6,049 nt of DNA from Gemmatimonadota bacterium. Its GTDB lineage: Bacteria; Gemmatimonadota; Gemmatimonadetes; Longimicrobiales; Longimicrobiaceae. How positions within the stretch are numbered: position 1 is the first letter of the stretch; every line of letters begins with the position of its first letter. The stretch covers positions 1 to 6,049 of the forward strand of contig JAHWJV010000236.1 of the NCBI GenBank assembly GCA_019348265.1, written 5' to 3'. A program made the position numbers and the translations under genes. Positions 1-6,049 of the stretch are shown piece after piece. The notes under the pieces are model-generated. The model searched no databases. It was given only the letters and a program-made list of their open reading frames with translations, and was not told where the DNA came from.

Positions 1-1
1 C

Positions 2-367
2 TGGGCCTTCCGCGAGTGGGAGAGCAGTTACGAGGTGGTGGTGCGGCCTGGCACCGGCGGCCCGCGGCGCTTCGGCGATCTGCTCGTCTGCCGGTCCACG
101 GTGCTGGCCGGGCAGACCACCCACCACGAGGGCATCCCGATCGTCACCGCCCCCGCCGCGCTGATCTCGCTCGCACCCCACCTCGGGACATCTCAGTCGG
201 GGAGGTGCTTCCGCGAGGCGTGCCGGCTGCGGAACCTCGGGCTGTACGAGGGCGCCAGCGTCCGCGTGGTGGACATGCAGGACGGGTTGATCCTGGAGGT
301 GCGCGGTGCGCGAGTGGCGGTCGGAGCGGCGCTCGCCTCGACCATCACGGTGCTCCCGCTCGGCTAA
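2..367 (+). CDS. Chimeric ORF, 5' partial: AbiEi/DUF559-like segment joined to a C-terminal FeoA half-domain
   Basis: The frame is open from the left edge (first codon TGG at 2), so the true start is outside the window; 121 residues are visible. Residues ~1-60 resemble the middle of AbiEi-type antitoxin/DUF559 proteins: a 'VVVRPGTGGPRR' stretch, then 'CRSTVL', then 'GIPIVTAP' (44-51) and 'ALISLAPHL' (53-61), which match the family pattern of GIPvTtPaRTLlDLA. 'FREACRL' (70-76) also fits that family. From residue ~75 the chain reads as the second half of FeoA: 'RLRNLGLYEGASVRVV', a short loop, then 'LEVRGARVAVG' and 'ASTITV'. The usual first ~27 residues of FeoA are absent. The stop is 7 bases before the complete feoA, so it is probably co-transcribed with the feo genes. 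It may be a recombination product between a defence-type gene and a tandem feoA, an assembly chimera, or an unusual FeoA variant. The FeoA-half assignment is fairly secure; the N-terminal assignment is moderate. Confidence 0.6.
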   Translation, partial: WAFREWESSYEVVVRPGTGGPRRFGDLLVCRSTVLAGQTTHHEGIPIVTAPAALISLAPHLGTSQSGRCFREACRLRNLGLYEGASVRVVDMQDGLILEVRGARVAVGAALASTITVLPLG

Positions 368-374
368 GCGCTAC

Positions 375-596
375 GTGCGACATCTGGCGGATCTGAAGCC
401 CGGTGAACGAGCGCGGGTTGCGACGGTCGGGGGGGAGAGCGACGCGGCGCGCCGTCTGATGGACCTGGGTCTGATCCGCGGTACGACGGTGGAGGTGGTG
501 CGGACCGCGCCGCTCGGCGACCCGATCGAGGTTCGGCTGCGCGGGTTCATGCTCTCCCTCAGACGCGCGGAAGCGGAACACATCACGGTGGAGTAA
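375..596 (+). CDS. feoA: FeoA, small SH3-like ferrous iron transport protein
   Basis: A 73-residue protein of the usual FeoA size (~75). FeoA is a cytosolic SH3-fold protein thought to bind FeoB and modulate Fe2+ transport. Visible hallmarks are the N-terminal 'LADLKPGERARV' (4-15), the central 'ARRLMDLGLIRGTTVEVV' (25-42), 'APLGDPIEVRLRG' (45-57) and the final 'AEAEHITVE' (65-73). I chose GTG at 375 because it begins exactly where FeoA homology begins; the same frame is open back to GTG 306, but that would add 23 arginine/serine-rich residues with no FeoA character and overlap the preceding ORF. No good Shine-Dalgarno sequence precedes 375, which suggests translational coupling to the ORF ending at 367. 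Its stop codon is followed at once by the feoB ATG. Identity is secure; the start is somewhat less so. Confidence 0.93.
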   Translation: MRHLADLKPGERARVATVGGESDAARRLMDLGLIRGTTVEVVRTAPLGDPIEVRLRGFMLSLRRAEAEHITVE

Positions 597-2777
597 ATGG
601 ACACGGTCGAAGCACCCACGACGACTGCGGTCACGCCCTCGTCCACGTCCTCGGAACGTGACGAGGGCGTCCTGCATGCGGCACTGATCGGGAACCCGAA
701 TACCGGGAAGAGCACGTTGTTCAACGCGCTCACCGGTATGCGCCAGCGCGTGGGCAACTACTCCGGCGTGACGGTTGAGAGGGTCGAAGGGCGGTACCAG
801 AGCGAGACTGGTCGTCTGGTGACCATCCTCGACCTCCCTGGGACGTACAGCGTCTCCGGGAACTCGCCGGACGAGGAGATCGCGTTGAGCGTTCTCCTCG
901 GGCGGGCGGAGGGCGTGGACGCGCCAGAAGTAGTGATCGTGGTGCTGGACGCGCAGAACCTGGAGCGGAACCTCTTCCTGGCCAGCCAGGTGCTCGAGCT
1001 GGGGCTGCCGACGGTGATCGCGCTGAACCAGGTCGACGCCGCGGAGGCGGCCGGGCTGCGCATAGACGCGGTGGAGCTGACGCTGGAGCTCGGCGCGCCG
1101 GTGGTCCCCACTGTGGCTACTCGGGGGCGGGGGCTGGACGTGCTGAAGCGAGCCGTCGAGCGCGCGACGGAGCTGCCGCGCCCGGAGCGGCGCTTCTCGC
1201 TTCCGCCGGAGCTCGCGGCGGTGTTGGCGCCGGTGGACGGGTGTCTCACGCGCGGCGGGCTTTCGCCGTCGGCCGCCGCGCTGGAGTCGCTGCGGCTTCT
1301 GGCCGTCGGCACTGTGCAGGGCCACCTCGCCGGAATCGACGGCCTGGAGGCAGCGGTCCAGCGCGCCCAGGCGGATCTCGAGGGGCAGGGCTACTATCCC
1401 CGCGCTCTGGAGGCGGAGCTGCGTTACGGATGGATCGCCGGGGTCATCGAGCGGACGGTGCACCGTCCCGGCGCGTCTGGAAGCACGCTCACCGATCGCA
1501 TCGACTCGGTCGTGCTCCACCGCGTAGTCGGCCCGATCATCTTCCTCGTCCTGATGGCGCTCGTCTTCCAGTCCATCTTCACCTGGGCGTCGCCGCTCAT
1601 GGACTGGGTGGAGTCGCTGATCGGCGGCCTTGGCGTCGCCGTCGGGTCGCTCCTGCCCGCGGGAGACCTGCAGAGCCTGCTGGTGGACGGGGTCATCGCG
1701 GGGGTCGGGTCCGTGCTGGTCTTCCTGCCGCAGATCGCCGTGCTCTTCCTGTTCATAGGGTTCCTCGAGGACACCGGCTACATGGCCCGGGCGGCGTTCA
1801 TCATGGACAGGTTCATGCGCGGCGTCGGCCTGCACGGCCGGAGCTTCATCCCCATGCTGTCCGGGTACGCCTGCGCGGTGCCCGGGATCATGGCGACGCG
1901 AACGATCGAGAACCCGAAGGACCGGCTCACGACCATCATGGTCGTCCCACTGATGAGCTGTTCGGCGCGCCTTCCCATCTACACGCTCCTGATCGGGACC
2001 TTCATCCCCCCCATCGCCGTAGCCGGCGTGTTCAACCTGCAGGGGCTCACCCTGCTGGCGATGTACCTCCTGGGGACGGTCACGGCGCTGGCGGTGGCGG
2101 CACTCTTCAAGAAGTCGCTCCTGAAGGGCCCGTCGAGACCGATGATCATGGAGCTGCCGCCCTACCGCCTCCCCGATCTCCGAAGCCTCGCGCTGAACGT
2201 CTCGCACCGCGTGGGGCTGTTCCTGCGCAAAGCCGGGACGATCATCCTGGCGCTGTCGATCCTGCTCTGGGCGCTGGCGAGCTACCCCAAGACGCTGCCA
2301 GGCGCGAGCATGGGCGAAGAGGCCGCGCGTGAGGCCCAGCTCGCCAACAGCTTTCTCGGCCAGGCCGGCCAGGTGATCGAGCCGCTCGTTCGGCCGCTGG
2401 GCTACGACTGGAAGATCGGCGTCGGCATCCTCAGCTCGTTCGCCGCCCGCGAGGTATTCGTCTCGACGATGGGCACCATCTACGGGATCGGGGACGCGAC
2501 GGAGACCTCGGGCGACCTCCGGGACCAGCTGCGTGCGGAGCGGCACCCGCGGACCGGTGCGCCGGTGTACACCCCCCTCGTCGCGGTGGGGCTGATGGTC
2601 TTCTACGTCTACGCGATGATGTGCATGAGCACCAACGCCATCGTGGTGCGCGAGACTGGCGGGGGCTGGCAGGGGGCGAGGTGGGCGGTGTTCCAGTTCG
2701 CGTGGATGCTCGCGCTCGCGTACGGAGCGGCCTTCATCGTCTACCGGACCGGGCTCGCGCTCGGGCTGGGTGCCTGA
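597..2777 (+). CDS. feoB: FeoB, ferrous iron transporter with N-terminal G domain
   Basis: A 726-residue inner-membrane Fe2+ transporter within the usual FeoB range. A Thr/Ser-rich leader (~1-26) precedes the G domain: G1 'GNPNTGKST' (32-40), switch region 'RVGNYSGVTVE' with the G2 Thr59, G3 'DLPG' (79-82) and G4 'NQVD' (144-147, where NMxD is more usual). A helical spacer domain (~200-275) leads to the membrane part, starting near residue 312. Two Gate motifs are clear: 'GYACAVPGIMATRT' with Cys426, and 'PLMSCSARLPIY' with Cys455. Further FeoB signatures are 'FAAREVFVSTMG' (from 615) and 'MMCMSTNAIVVRETGGG' with Cys676 near the C-terminus. The ATG abuts the feoA stop with no gap, and GGTGGAG (587-593) inside the feoA end can serve as ribosome binding site, so the two are coupled. 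A 51-codon Feo partner gene follows after 9 bases. No frameshift or missing catalytic motif is seen. Confidence 0.98.
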   Translation: MDTVEAPTTTAVTPSSTSSERDEGVLHAALIGNPNTGKSTLFNALTGMRQRVGNYSGVTVERVEGRYQSETGRLVTILDLPGTYSVSGNSPDEEIALSVLLGRAEGVDAPEVVIVVLDAQNLERNLFLASQVLELGLPTVIALNQVDAAEAAGLRIDAVELTLELGAPVVPTVATRGRGLDVLKRAVERATELPRPERRFSLPPELAAVLAPVDGCLTRGGLSPSAAALESLRLLAVGTVQGHLAGIDGLEAAVQRAQADLEGQGYYPRALEAELRYGWIAGVIERTVHRPGASGSTLTDRIDSVVLHRVVGPIIFLVLMALVFQSIFTWASPLMDWVESLIGGLGVAVGSLLPAGDLQSLLVDGVIAGVGSVLVFLPQIAVLFLFIGFLEDTGYMARAAFIMDRFMRGVGLHGRSFIPMLSGYACAVPGIMATRTIENPKDRLTTIMVVPLMSCSARLPIYTLLIGTFIPPIAVAGVFNLQGLTLLAMYLLGTVTALAVAALFKKSLLKGPSRPMIMELPPYRLPDLRSLALNVSHRVGLFLRKAGTIILALSILLWALASYPKTLPGASMGEEAAREAQLANSFLGQAGQVIEPLVRPLGYDWKIGVGILSSFAAREVFVSTMGTIYGIGDATETSGDLRDQLRAERHPRTGAPVYTPLVAVGLMVFYVYAMMCMSTNAIVVRETGGGWQGARWAVFQFAWMLALAYGAAFIVYRTGLALGLGA

Positions 2778-2786
2778 GCGTCGAGC

Positions 2787-2942
2787 ATGGACTCGCAGAC
2801 GCTGCAGACCATCATCGTCGCGCTGATCATCGGCGCGGCCGCGCTGTTCGTGGGAAGGAAATTCTATCGTACCTTCGCCGCCGCGCGGAAGCCGAAGGGG
2901 TCGGGGTGCGGCTCGGACTGCGGGTGTGGACCGGCGGAGTGA
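2787..2942 (+). CDS. FeoB-associated Cys-rich membrane protein (small)
   Basis: A 51-residue protein that is easily missed because of its length. After a short polar start, residues ~8-22 (TIIVALIIGAAALFV) form one membrane span. A basic stretch follows (RKFYRTFAAARKPKG) and then a glycine/cysteine tail, 'GCGSDCGCGPAE', with Cys41, Cys45 and Cys47. This layout matches the FeoB-associated Cys-rich membrane protein family, often encoded right after feoB; the family's role is not firmly known, and a metal-binding or FeoB-partner function for the Cys tail is inference. The basic stretch after the span suggests the Cys tail is cytoplasmic by the positive-inside rule. The gene starts 9 bases after the feoB stop with only a weak ribosome binding site, and its TGA overlaps the first bases of the palindrome that ends the operon. 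Confidence 0.85.
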   Translation: MDSQTLQTIIVALIIGAAALFVGRKFYRTFAAARKPKGSGCGSDCGCGPAE

Positions 2943-3018
2943 GAAAAAAGTCTTCAGTCTTCAGTCGTCAGTCGGGGTTGGTCTGTAGACTGACGACCGA
3001 AGACTGGTGACTTTTCTC
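2941..3018. repeat. Heptamer-based palindrome between convergent genes; likely two-way terminator
   Basis: Left arm 2950-2973 consists of GTCTTCA, GTCTTCA, GTCGTCA and GTC in tandem. The right arm 2988-3011 is its reverse complement at 21 of 24 positions, with a 14-base loop (2974-2987). Six A precede the left arm (2944-2949) and four T follow the right arm (3012-3015), and the outer GAG/CTC also pair. Transcripts from either side would thus form a long hairpin followed by a U run, as expected for a bidirectional terminator. The element occupies the full gap between the Feo operon and the permease and supplies the last 16 codons and stop of the permease. GTCTTCA-like tandem units of this sort recall dispersed repeats in several high-GC phyla; that it is dispersed here is inference. 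Confidence 0.8.
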
Positions 3019-3930
3019 CGCTACCGCCTCGCGTCGCGACGAAGTAATCACCACCACGCCGGCGACGATCACCGCGGCAGCGATCAGGATGCGGGCGGTC
3101 AGCTCCTCGCCGGCGATCAGCCACCCGAGTAGCACCGCGACGACCGGGTTCACGTAGGCGTACGTGGCGACCTTGGCCACCTCCACGTGGCGAAGGAGCC
3201 ACACGTAGGCGGAGAAGGCGACCAGCGAACCGATGAAGATCAGGTACACGTAGGCCACCCAGCTTTCCCACTCCACGGCTTCGAGGTCGAGCCGCCCCCA
3301 CTCGCCCAGCAGCGTTCCAGTCAGGATCAGCAGCGCGCCTCCGCAGAGCATCTCGATGGCGGTGGCGAGCTGAGGTGAGCGCGGAAGCTCGACGCGTCCC
3401 GAAATGACGGAGCCGGCTGCCCAGGCCAGAGACCCGACGATCACCGCAGCGGCCCCCAGGGCATCCGCCGCGCCGCCGCCGAGCAGCTCCGAGGGTCCCA
3501 CGAGCACCGCCAGCCCCAGAAACCCGACCACCAGGCCCAGCCAGACGCGGCCGGTCGGGCGCTTTCCGGAAAACCCCCAGTTGAGCAGTACCATCCAGAG
3601 CGGAGCGGTGGCGACGAGGAGCGCCGCGAGCCCCGAGGTGATCCGCTGCTCCGCCCATGATACACCCCCGTTCCCGCCGACGAGCAGGAGCGCGCCGACG
3701 ATCGCGGCTCCCTTCCAGTTGGCGCGGGAAGGGCGCGGCGCTCCCCGCGCTCGCAACCAGCCGTACATCATCACGCCCGCCATGAAGAAGCGGGTCCCCG
3801 CCATCAGGAATGGCGGGAGGCCGTGCACGGCGTAGCGGATCGCGAGGTAGGTGGACCCCCAGATCACGTAAATGGCCGCGAAGCCGAGAAGGATCGCGGC
3901 TCGAGACGGCCTGGTACCGCTGTCGGACAT
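2968..3930 (-). CDS. YedA-like EamA/DMT-superfamily permease
   Basis: A 320-residue inner-membrane protein of the drug/metabolite transporter superfamily, close in length and pattern to E. coli YedA (~306). Ten hydrophobic segments form two EamA repeats, roughly residues 12-140 and 155-292. YedA-like landmarks are 'YVIWGSTYLAIRYA' near the start, 'PPFLMAGTRF', 'VGGNGGVSWAEQ', 'SGLAALLVATAPLW', 'GSLAWAAGSV', 'AIEMLCGGALL' and 'YAYVNPVVAVLLG'. Family members export small molecules such as amino acids or metabolites; the substrate here cannot be read from sequence. I placed the start at ATG 3930; TTG at 3933 adds one Met and sits better relative to a GGAG at 3946-3943. The C-terminal tail (residues 305-320, 'EKSHQSSVVSLQTNPD') is encoded by the palindromic repeat and is unlikely to be ancestral. 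It converges with the Feo operon and lies downstream of the receptor gene on the same strand, separated from it by a terminator. Confidence 0.92.
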   Translation of the reverse strand: MSDSGTRPSRAAILLGFAAIYVIWGSTYLAIRYAVHGLPPFLMAGTRFFMAGVMMYGWLRARGAPRPSRANWKGAAIVGALLLVGGNGGVSWAEQRITSGLAALLVATAPLWMVLLNWGFSGKRPTGRVWLGLVVGFLGLAVLVGPSELLGGGAADALGAAAVIVGSLAWAAGSVISGRVELPRSPQLATAIEMLCGGALLILTGTLLGEWGRLDLEAVEWESWVAYVYLIFIGSLVAFSAYVWLLRHVEVAKVATYAYVNPVVAVLLGWLIAGEELTARILIAAAVIVAGVVVITSSRREAVAEKSHQSSVVSLQTNPD

Positions 3931-3942
3931 CAATGTCAGTAT

Positions 3943-3946
3943 CTCC
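3943..3946 (-). promoter_or_regulatory. Ribosome binding site of the permease gene
   Basis: On the - strand GGAG lies 12 bases before ATG 3930 and 9 bases before TTG 3933. It supports initiation at one of these two adjacent codons and does not separate them cleanly; spacing favours TTG, codon preference favours ATG. Confidence 0.45.
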
Positions 3947-4018
3947 GGTAGTCACAGTAGCGCCACAAGGAAGCACACTCGGGGGTCGGTGTCCAGACGT
4001 TGTCTGCCGAAGGTAAGA

Positions 4019-4054
4019 AAACGGCGCCGGACGCAAGAGCGTCCGGCGCCGTTT
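4019..4054 (-). terminator. Rho-independent terminator of the TonB-dependent receptor gene
   Basis: A perfect 16-bp inverted repeat (4019-4034 with 4039-4054) rich in G+C encloses a 4-base loop (4035-4038). Read on the - strand the stem ends in a TTTT run followed by CTT, the form of an intrinsic terminator. It starts about 20 bases after the receptor stop codon (4075-4073), so it most likely ends that transcript and separates it from the permease. On the + strand the hairpin is followed by only TTTCG, so it is less suited to terminate in that direction. Confidence 0.88.
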
Positions 4055-4072
4055 CGCGGCAGGTGGATTGGC

Positions 4073-6049
4073 TCAGTGCTCGTAGCGGAGCCGCAGCAGC
4101 GCGAGACGGCCGATGGTCGGCGAGCCGGGGAAGCTGCGGTAGTTCTCGTCCAGGAGGTTCTGAACCGAGAGCTGAATGGTCGTCCCGGTGCGGCCCGGCA
4201 GGCGGTAGCCGAGCGTGAGATCCATCAGGGTGAAGTCCTCGATGCAGGGCTCCACGTCGGACGTGGTGTCACCGAGGCAGGCGGTCGCCTTGTAGACGCC
4301 GGAATCGACCGGATAAGCGGCGTTGTAACGGAGACGTCCCTCGGCGTTGAACCCTACCCCCTCATTGCGGTAGTTCAGCGCGACGCTCCCCTTCCGCTTC
4401 GGGGCGTTGAGCGTGATGCGGTTGCCGAGCCGGGTGGTGAACACGTCCTTGTTCACGAGCGAGGTCGCCACCTCCATCGACCAGTCGCGCCCGAGCAGAG
4501 CGGTGGCGGACAGATCGGTGCCGTAAAGATCCACGTCGTCGTCCACATTGAAGTAGGTGACGAGTAGCTGCGCCCCGTTCGCGTTCACGTCCGCCGAGGA
4601 GAGGACGGCGGCGGGCACCTGGGATACTCCAGCCCCGAGGGCCGCACCCTGCTGCTGGGCCAGAGCCTGCGCCTGGGCCTGCGGCATCCCCGCCGCGCGG
4701 AAGAAGTTCGTCAGCGCCGGGATCAGCAGAGCCGTGGCCGACGCCTGCTCGAACCCGACGAACGGGGTGGTGATGGTCAACGGCGTGACCAGCCCCTCGC
4801 GCTTGGAGTACCAGGCGTCTGCGGCCAGGAGAATGCGGCCGCCGAGCAGGCCCTTGTAGCCGAGCTCGAACGTGGTGGACGTGGACTCCCGGATACGGTC
4901 CACCCCCTCGACGTCCAGCGCGGAGAGCCGACCGCCCTGCTTCTTGGTGCTCGCCGGGTAGAAGTAGCTGAGCTGGACGGGCGTGGTGTTGAGCGTGCTC
5001 AGGAAGGCGATCATCTGCGCCGGCAGGGGCTGACCGCGCGCCGCCGACTGCGCCGCGACCACCTGGATCGCCGCCGGCCAGAAGAGCCGCGCCTGCTCGG
5101 CGGGGAGGAGCGCCGCGGGTCCACCCAGAGCCGCTGGCGTGAAGGGCGAGCGGATCTGGTAGCCGCCGTTGGGCTGCCGGAACTGGAAGCCCTCGCTCCC
5201 CGTTCCCTGCACCCGGAGGCTGTAGCCGAGTCGCGCACCGCCGACGTCCGGGATGGCCGTTCCGAGATCCAGGAATTGCGTCAGCGAGCTGGGAGTGGAG
5301 AAGGCGCGGTTGAACGTCGCACGGAACACCTGGTCCTGCGCGGGCTTGAAGACGAGCGCGGCGCGCGGGGAGAAGATGGGGTCCGGCAGCGCCGAATGCG
5401 TATCCAGCCGCCCGGCGAGCACCAGGTCGAACATGGAGTTGAGCGCCGTCTCGGACTGGATGTAGCCGCCGAGCTCTCTGACCTCGTCGTCGTCCTCGTA
5501 GATACCGTTGATCGTCCCTTCGGTTACGGGCAGCGTGTAGAGGTAGTCGGCGCCGTACGTGAAGCTCTGGCGATCGCCGAACGAGAGGCCGTGCTGCAAC
5601 TGCGCGACGAAGAGCTTGGACTTATCGGTGATCGGCGCCCCGTTGCGCAGGAGGTAGGTGTCGCCTGCGTCGCTGGTGTTGACGTAGACCTGCCCGAAGG
5701 CGCGGTTCCAGCTCGCGCGAGCCTGGTAGTACGAGTAGCGCCAATCCTGAGCCTGGCCGGCGCCGAGCCCGGTGAGCTCGATGCCGTTCGAGGTGCTGGT
5801 GCCGGCGGAGAACACGGCGGTCAGGTCGGGAGTGATCCGCCAGTCCGCGCGCGCGTCGGCGCTCCAGCGCGTGAGGTCGTAGTCGCGGCTGCCGATCCGA
5901 CCGATCCGCGTGCGCGCCTGCGCCTCGTTCACCCCCACCGACCGCATCAGGTCCGTACGCCAGAAAGTGGAGTCGCGGGAAGCGAACTTCGCGCGCTCGG
6001 AGGTCTCCACCGGGTCGATGTACTGCCACTCGTCGGCCCGGAGCGCCTG
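4073..6049 (-). CDS. TonB-dependent outer-membrane receptor, C-terminal beta-barrel (5' partial)
   Basis: The frame is open to the right edge; 658 residues are visible, and signal peptide, TonB box and most or all of the plug lie outside. A GTG at 6010 is in frame but is internal, since the reading continues upstream. TonB-dependent receptors import siderophores, cobalamin, metals or glycans across the outer membrane using TonB/ExbBD energy. The sequence alternates polar and aromatic residues as in barrel strands. Typical motifs are 'GGYIQSET' (~194), 'AGRLDTHS' then 'FSPRAALVFKP' (~212-236), 'FRATFNRAFSTPS' (~242-254), 'TFELGYKG', and the terminal 'LSVQNLLDENYRSFPGSP' (~628-645). Long loops include an Ala/Gln-rich segment from residue 455 ('MPQAQAQALAQQQGAALGAG') and a Cys pair (591, 602) that may form a surface disulfide. 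The chain ends in 'LRLRYEH', so the usual final aromatic residue is replaced by His. Substrate unknown; iron is only suggested by the nearby feo genes. Confidence 0.92.
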   Translation of the reverse strand, partial: QALRADEWQYIDPVETSERAKFASRDSTFWRTDLMRSVGVNEAQARTRIGRIGSRDYDLTRWSADARADWRITPDLTAVFSAGTSTSNGIELTGLGAGQAQDWRYSYYQARASWNRAFGQVYVNTSDAGDTYLLRNGAPITDKSKLFVAQLQHGLSFGDRQSFTYGADYLYTLPVTEGTINGIYEDDDEVRELGGYIQSETALNSMFDLVLAGRLDTHSALPDPIFSPRAALVFKPAQDQVFRATFNRAFSTPSSLTQFLDLGTAIPDVGGARLGYSLRVQGTGSEGFQFRQPNGGYQIRSPFTPAALGGPAALLPAEQARLFWPAAIQVVAAQSAARGQPLPAQMIAFLSTLNTTPVQLSYFYPASTKKQGGRLSALDVEGVDRIRESTSTTFELGYKGLLGGRILLAADAWYSKREGLVTPLTITTPFVGFEQASATALLIPALTNFFRAAGMPQAQAQALAQQQGAALGAGVSQVPAAVLSSADVNANGAQLLVTYFNVDDDVDLYGTDLSATALLGRDWSMEVATSLVNKDVFTTRLGNRITLNAPKRKGSVALNYRNEGVGFNAEGRLRYNAAYPVDSGVYKATACLGDTTSDVEPCIEDFTLMDLTLGYRLPGRTGTTIQLSVQNLLDENYRSFPGSPTIGRLALLRLRYEH

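Noticed and set aside
1241..2332. 363-codon + strand frame inside feoB
   Set aside because: Arg/Gly/Ala/Pro-rich shadow in another frame of feoB, with no recognisable domain.
345..2546. Long open frame on the - strand (733 codons) opposite feoB
   Set aside because: It is antisense to an unmistakable feoB, its translation is Arg/Gln/His/Asp-rich without hydrophobic cores or domains, and such mirrors are expected in high-GC coding DNA.
3151..3255. Three copies of CACGTAGGC at 3151, 3202 and 3247
   Set aside because: They are in the same frame of the permease and each encodes Ala-Tyr-Val; codon preference at similar membrane motifs explains them.
3931..4018. Possible promoter for the permease (TTGTGG and GATACT on the - strand)
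   Set aside because: The 19-base spacing is poor, the -10-like box would place the start at the initiation codon, and neither box is close to consensus; too weak to annotate.
2954..4036. 360-codon - strand frame overlapping the permease
   Set aside because: Different frame from the clear EamA permease, low-complexity Arg/Gly content, and it runs through the terminator at 4019-4036; a shadow.
4252..4266. Small perfect inverted repeat CCACGT-CGG-ACGTGG
   Set aside because: Only 6-base arms inside receptor coding sequence with no T run; expected by chance in GC-rich DNA.

Overview
The window is GC-rich DNA (about two thirds G+C by eye) from a Gram-negative, outer-membrane bacterium. A TonB-dependent receptor fixes the envelope type. 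The codon use, the receptor style and a GTCTTCA-type palindromic repeat remind me of Gemmatimonadota/Longimicrobium-like genomes, but that placement is inference and cannot be settled from the window.

Left part (about 2-2942, + strand): a ferrous-iron uptake (Feo) operon with tightly packed genes. It opens with an ORF that runs off the left edge. Its first part looks like an AbiEi/DUF559-type protein and its last ~47 residues like the C-terminal half of FeoA. A complete small FeoA follows (375-596). Next comes a full-length FeoB GTPase/permease (597-2777) whose ATG directly follows the feoA stop. Last is a 51-codon gene (2787-2942) for a FeoB-associated Cys-rich single-span membrane protein. 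Together FeoA (cytosolic SH3-like partner), FeoB (Fe2+ channel with a G domain) and the Cys-tail peptide form a typical Feo module.

Middle (2941-3930): the operon ends at a long imperfect palindrome (2941-3018) built from GTCTTCA-like heptamers and flanked by A and T runs. It fills the whole gap to a convergent gene on the - strand, a YedA-like EamA/DMT-family permease (3930-2968). The last 16 codons and the stop of that permease lie inside the palindrome. The element probably also acts as a two-way terminator.

Right part (3931-6049, - strand): a 142-base gap holds a perfect 16-bp hairpin with a T run, the terminator of the next gene. The rest is the C-terminal 658 residues of a TonB-dependent outer-membrane receptor whose N-terminus lies beyond the right edge. 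Its substrate is not evident. Closeness to feo hints at metal uptake, but it is on the other strand with the permease in between.

No RNA genes, CRISPR arrays, transposase genes or phage genes were seen. The items most worth a second look are the AbiEi/FeoA chimera at the left edge and the heptamer palindrome that forms the permease tail.
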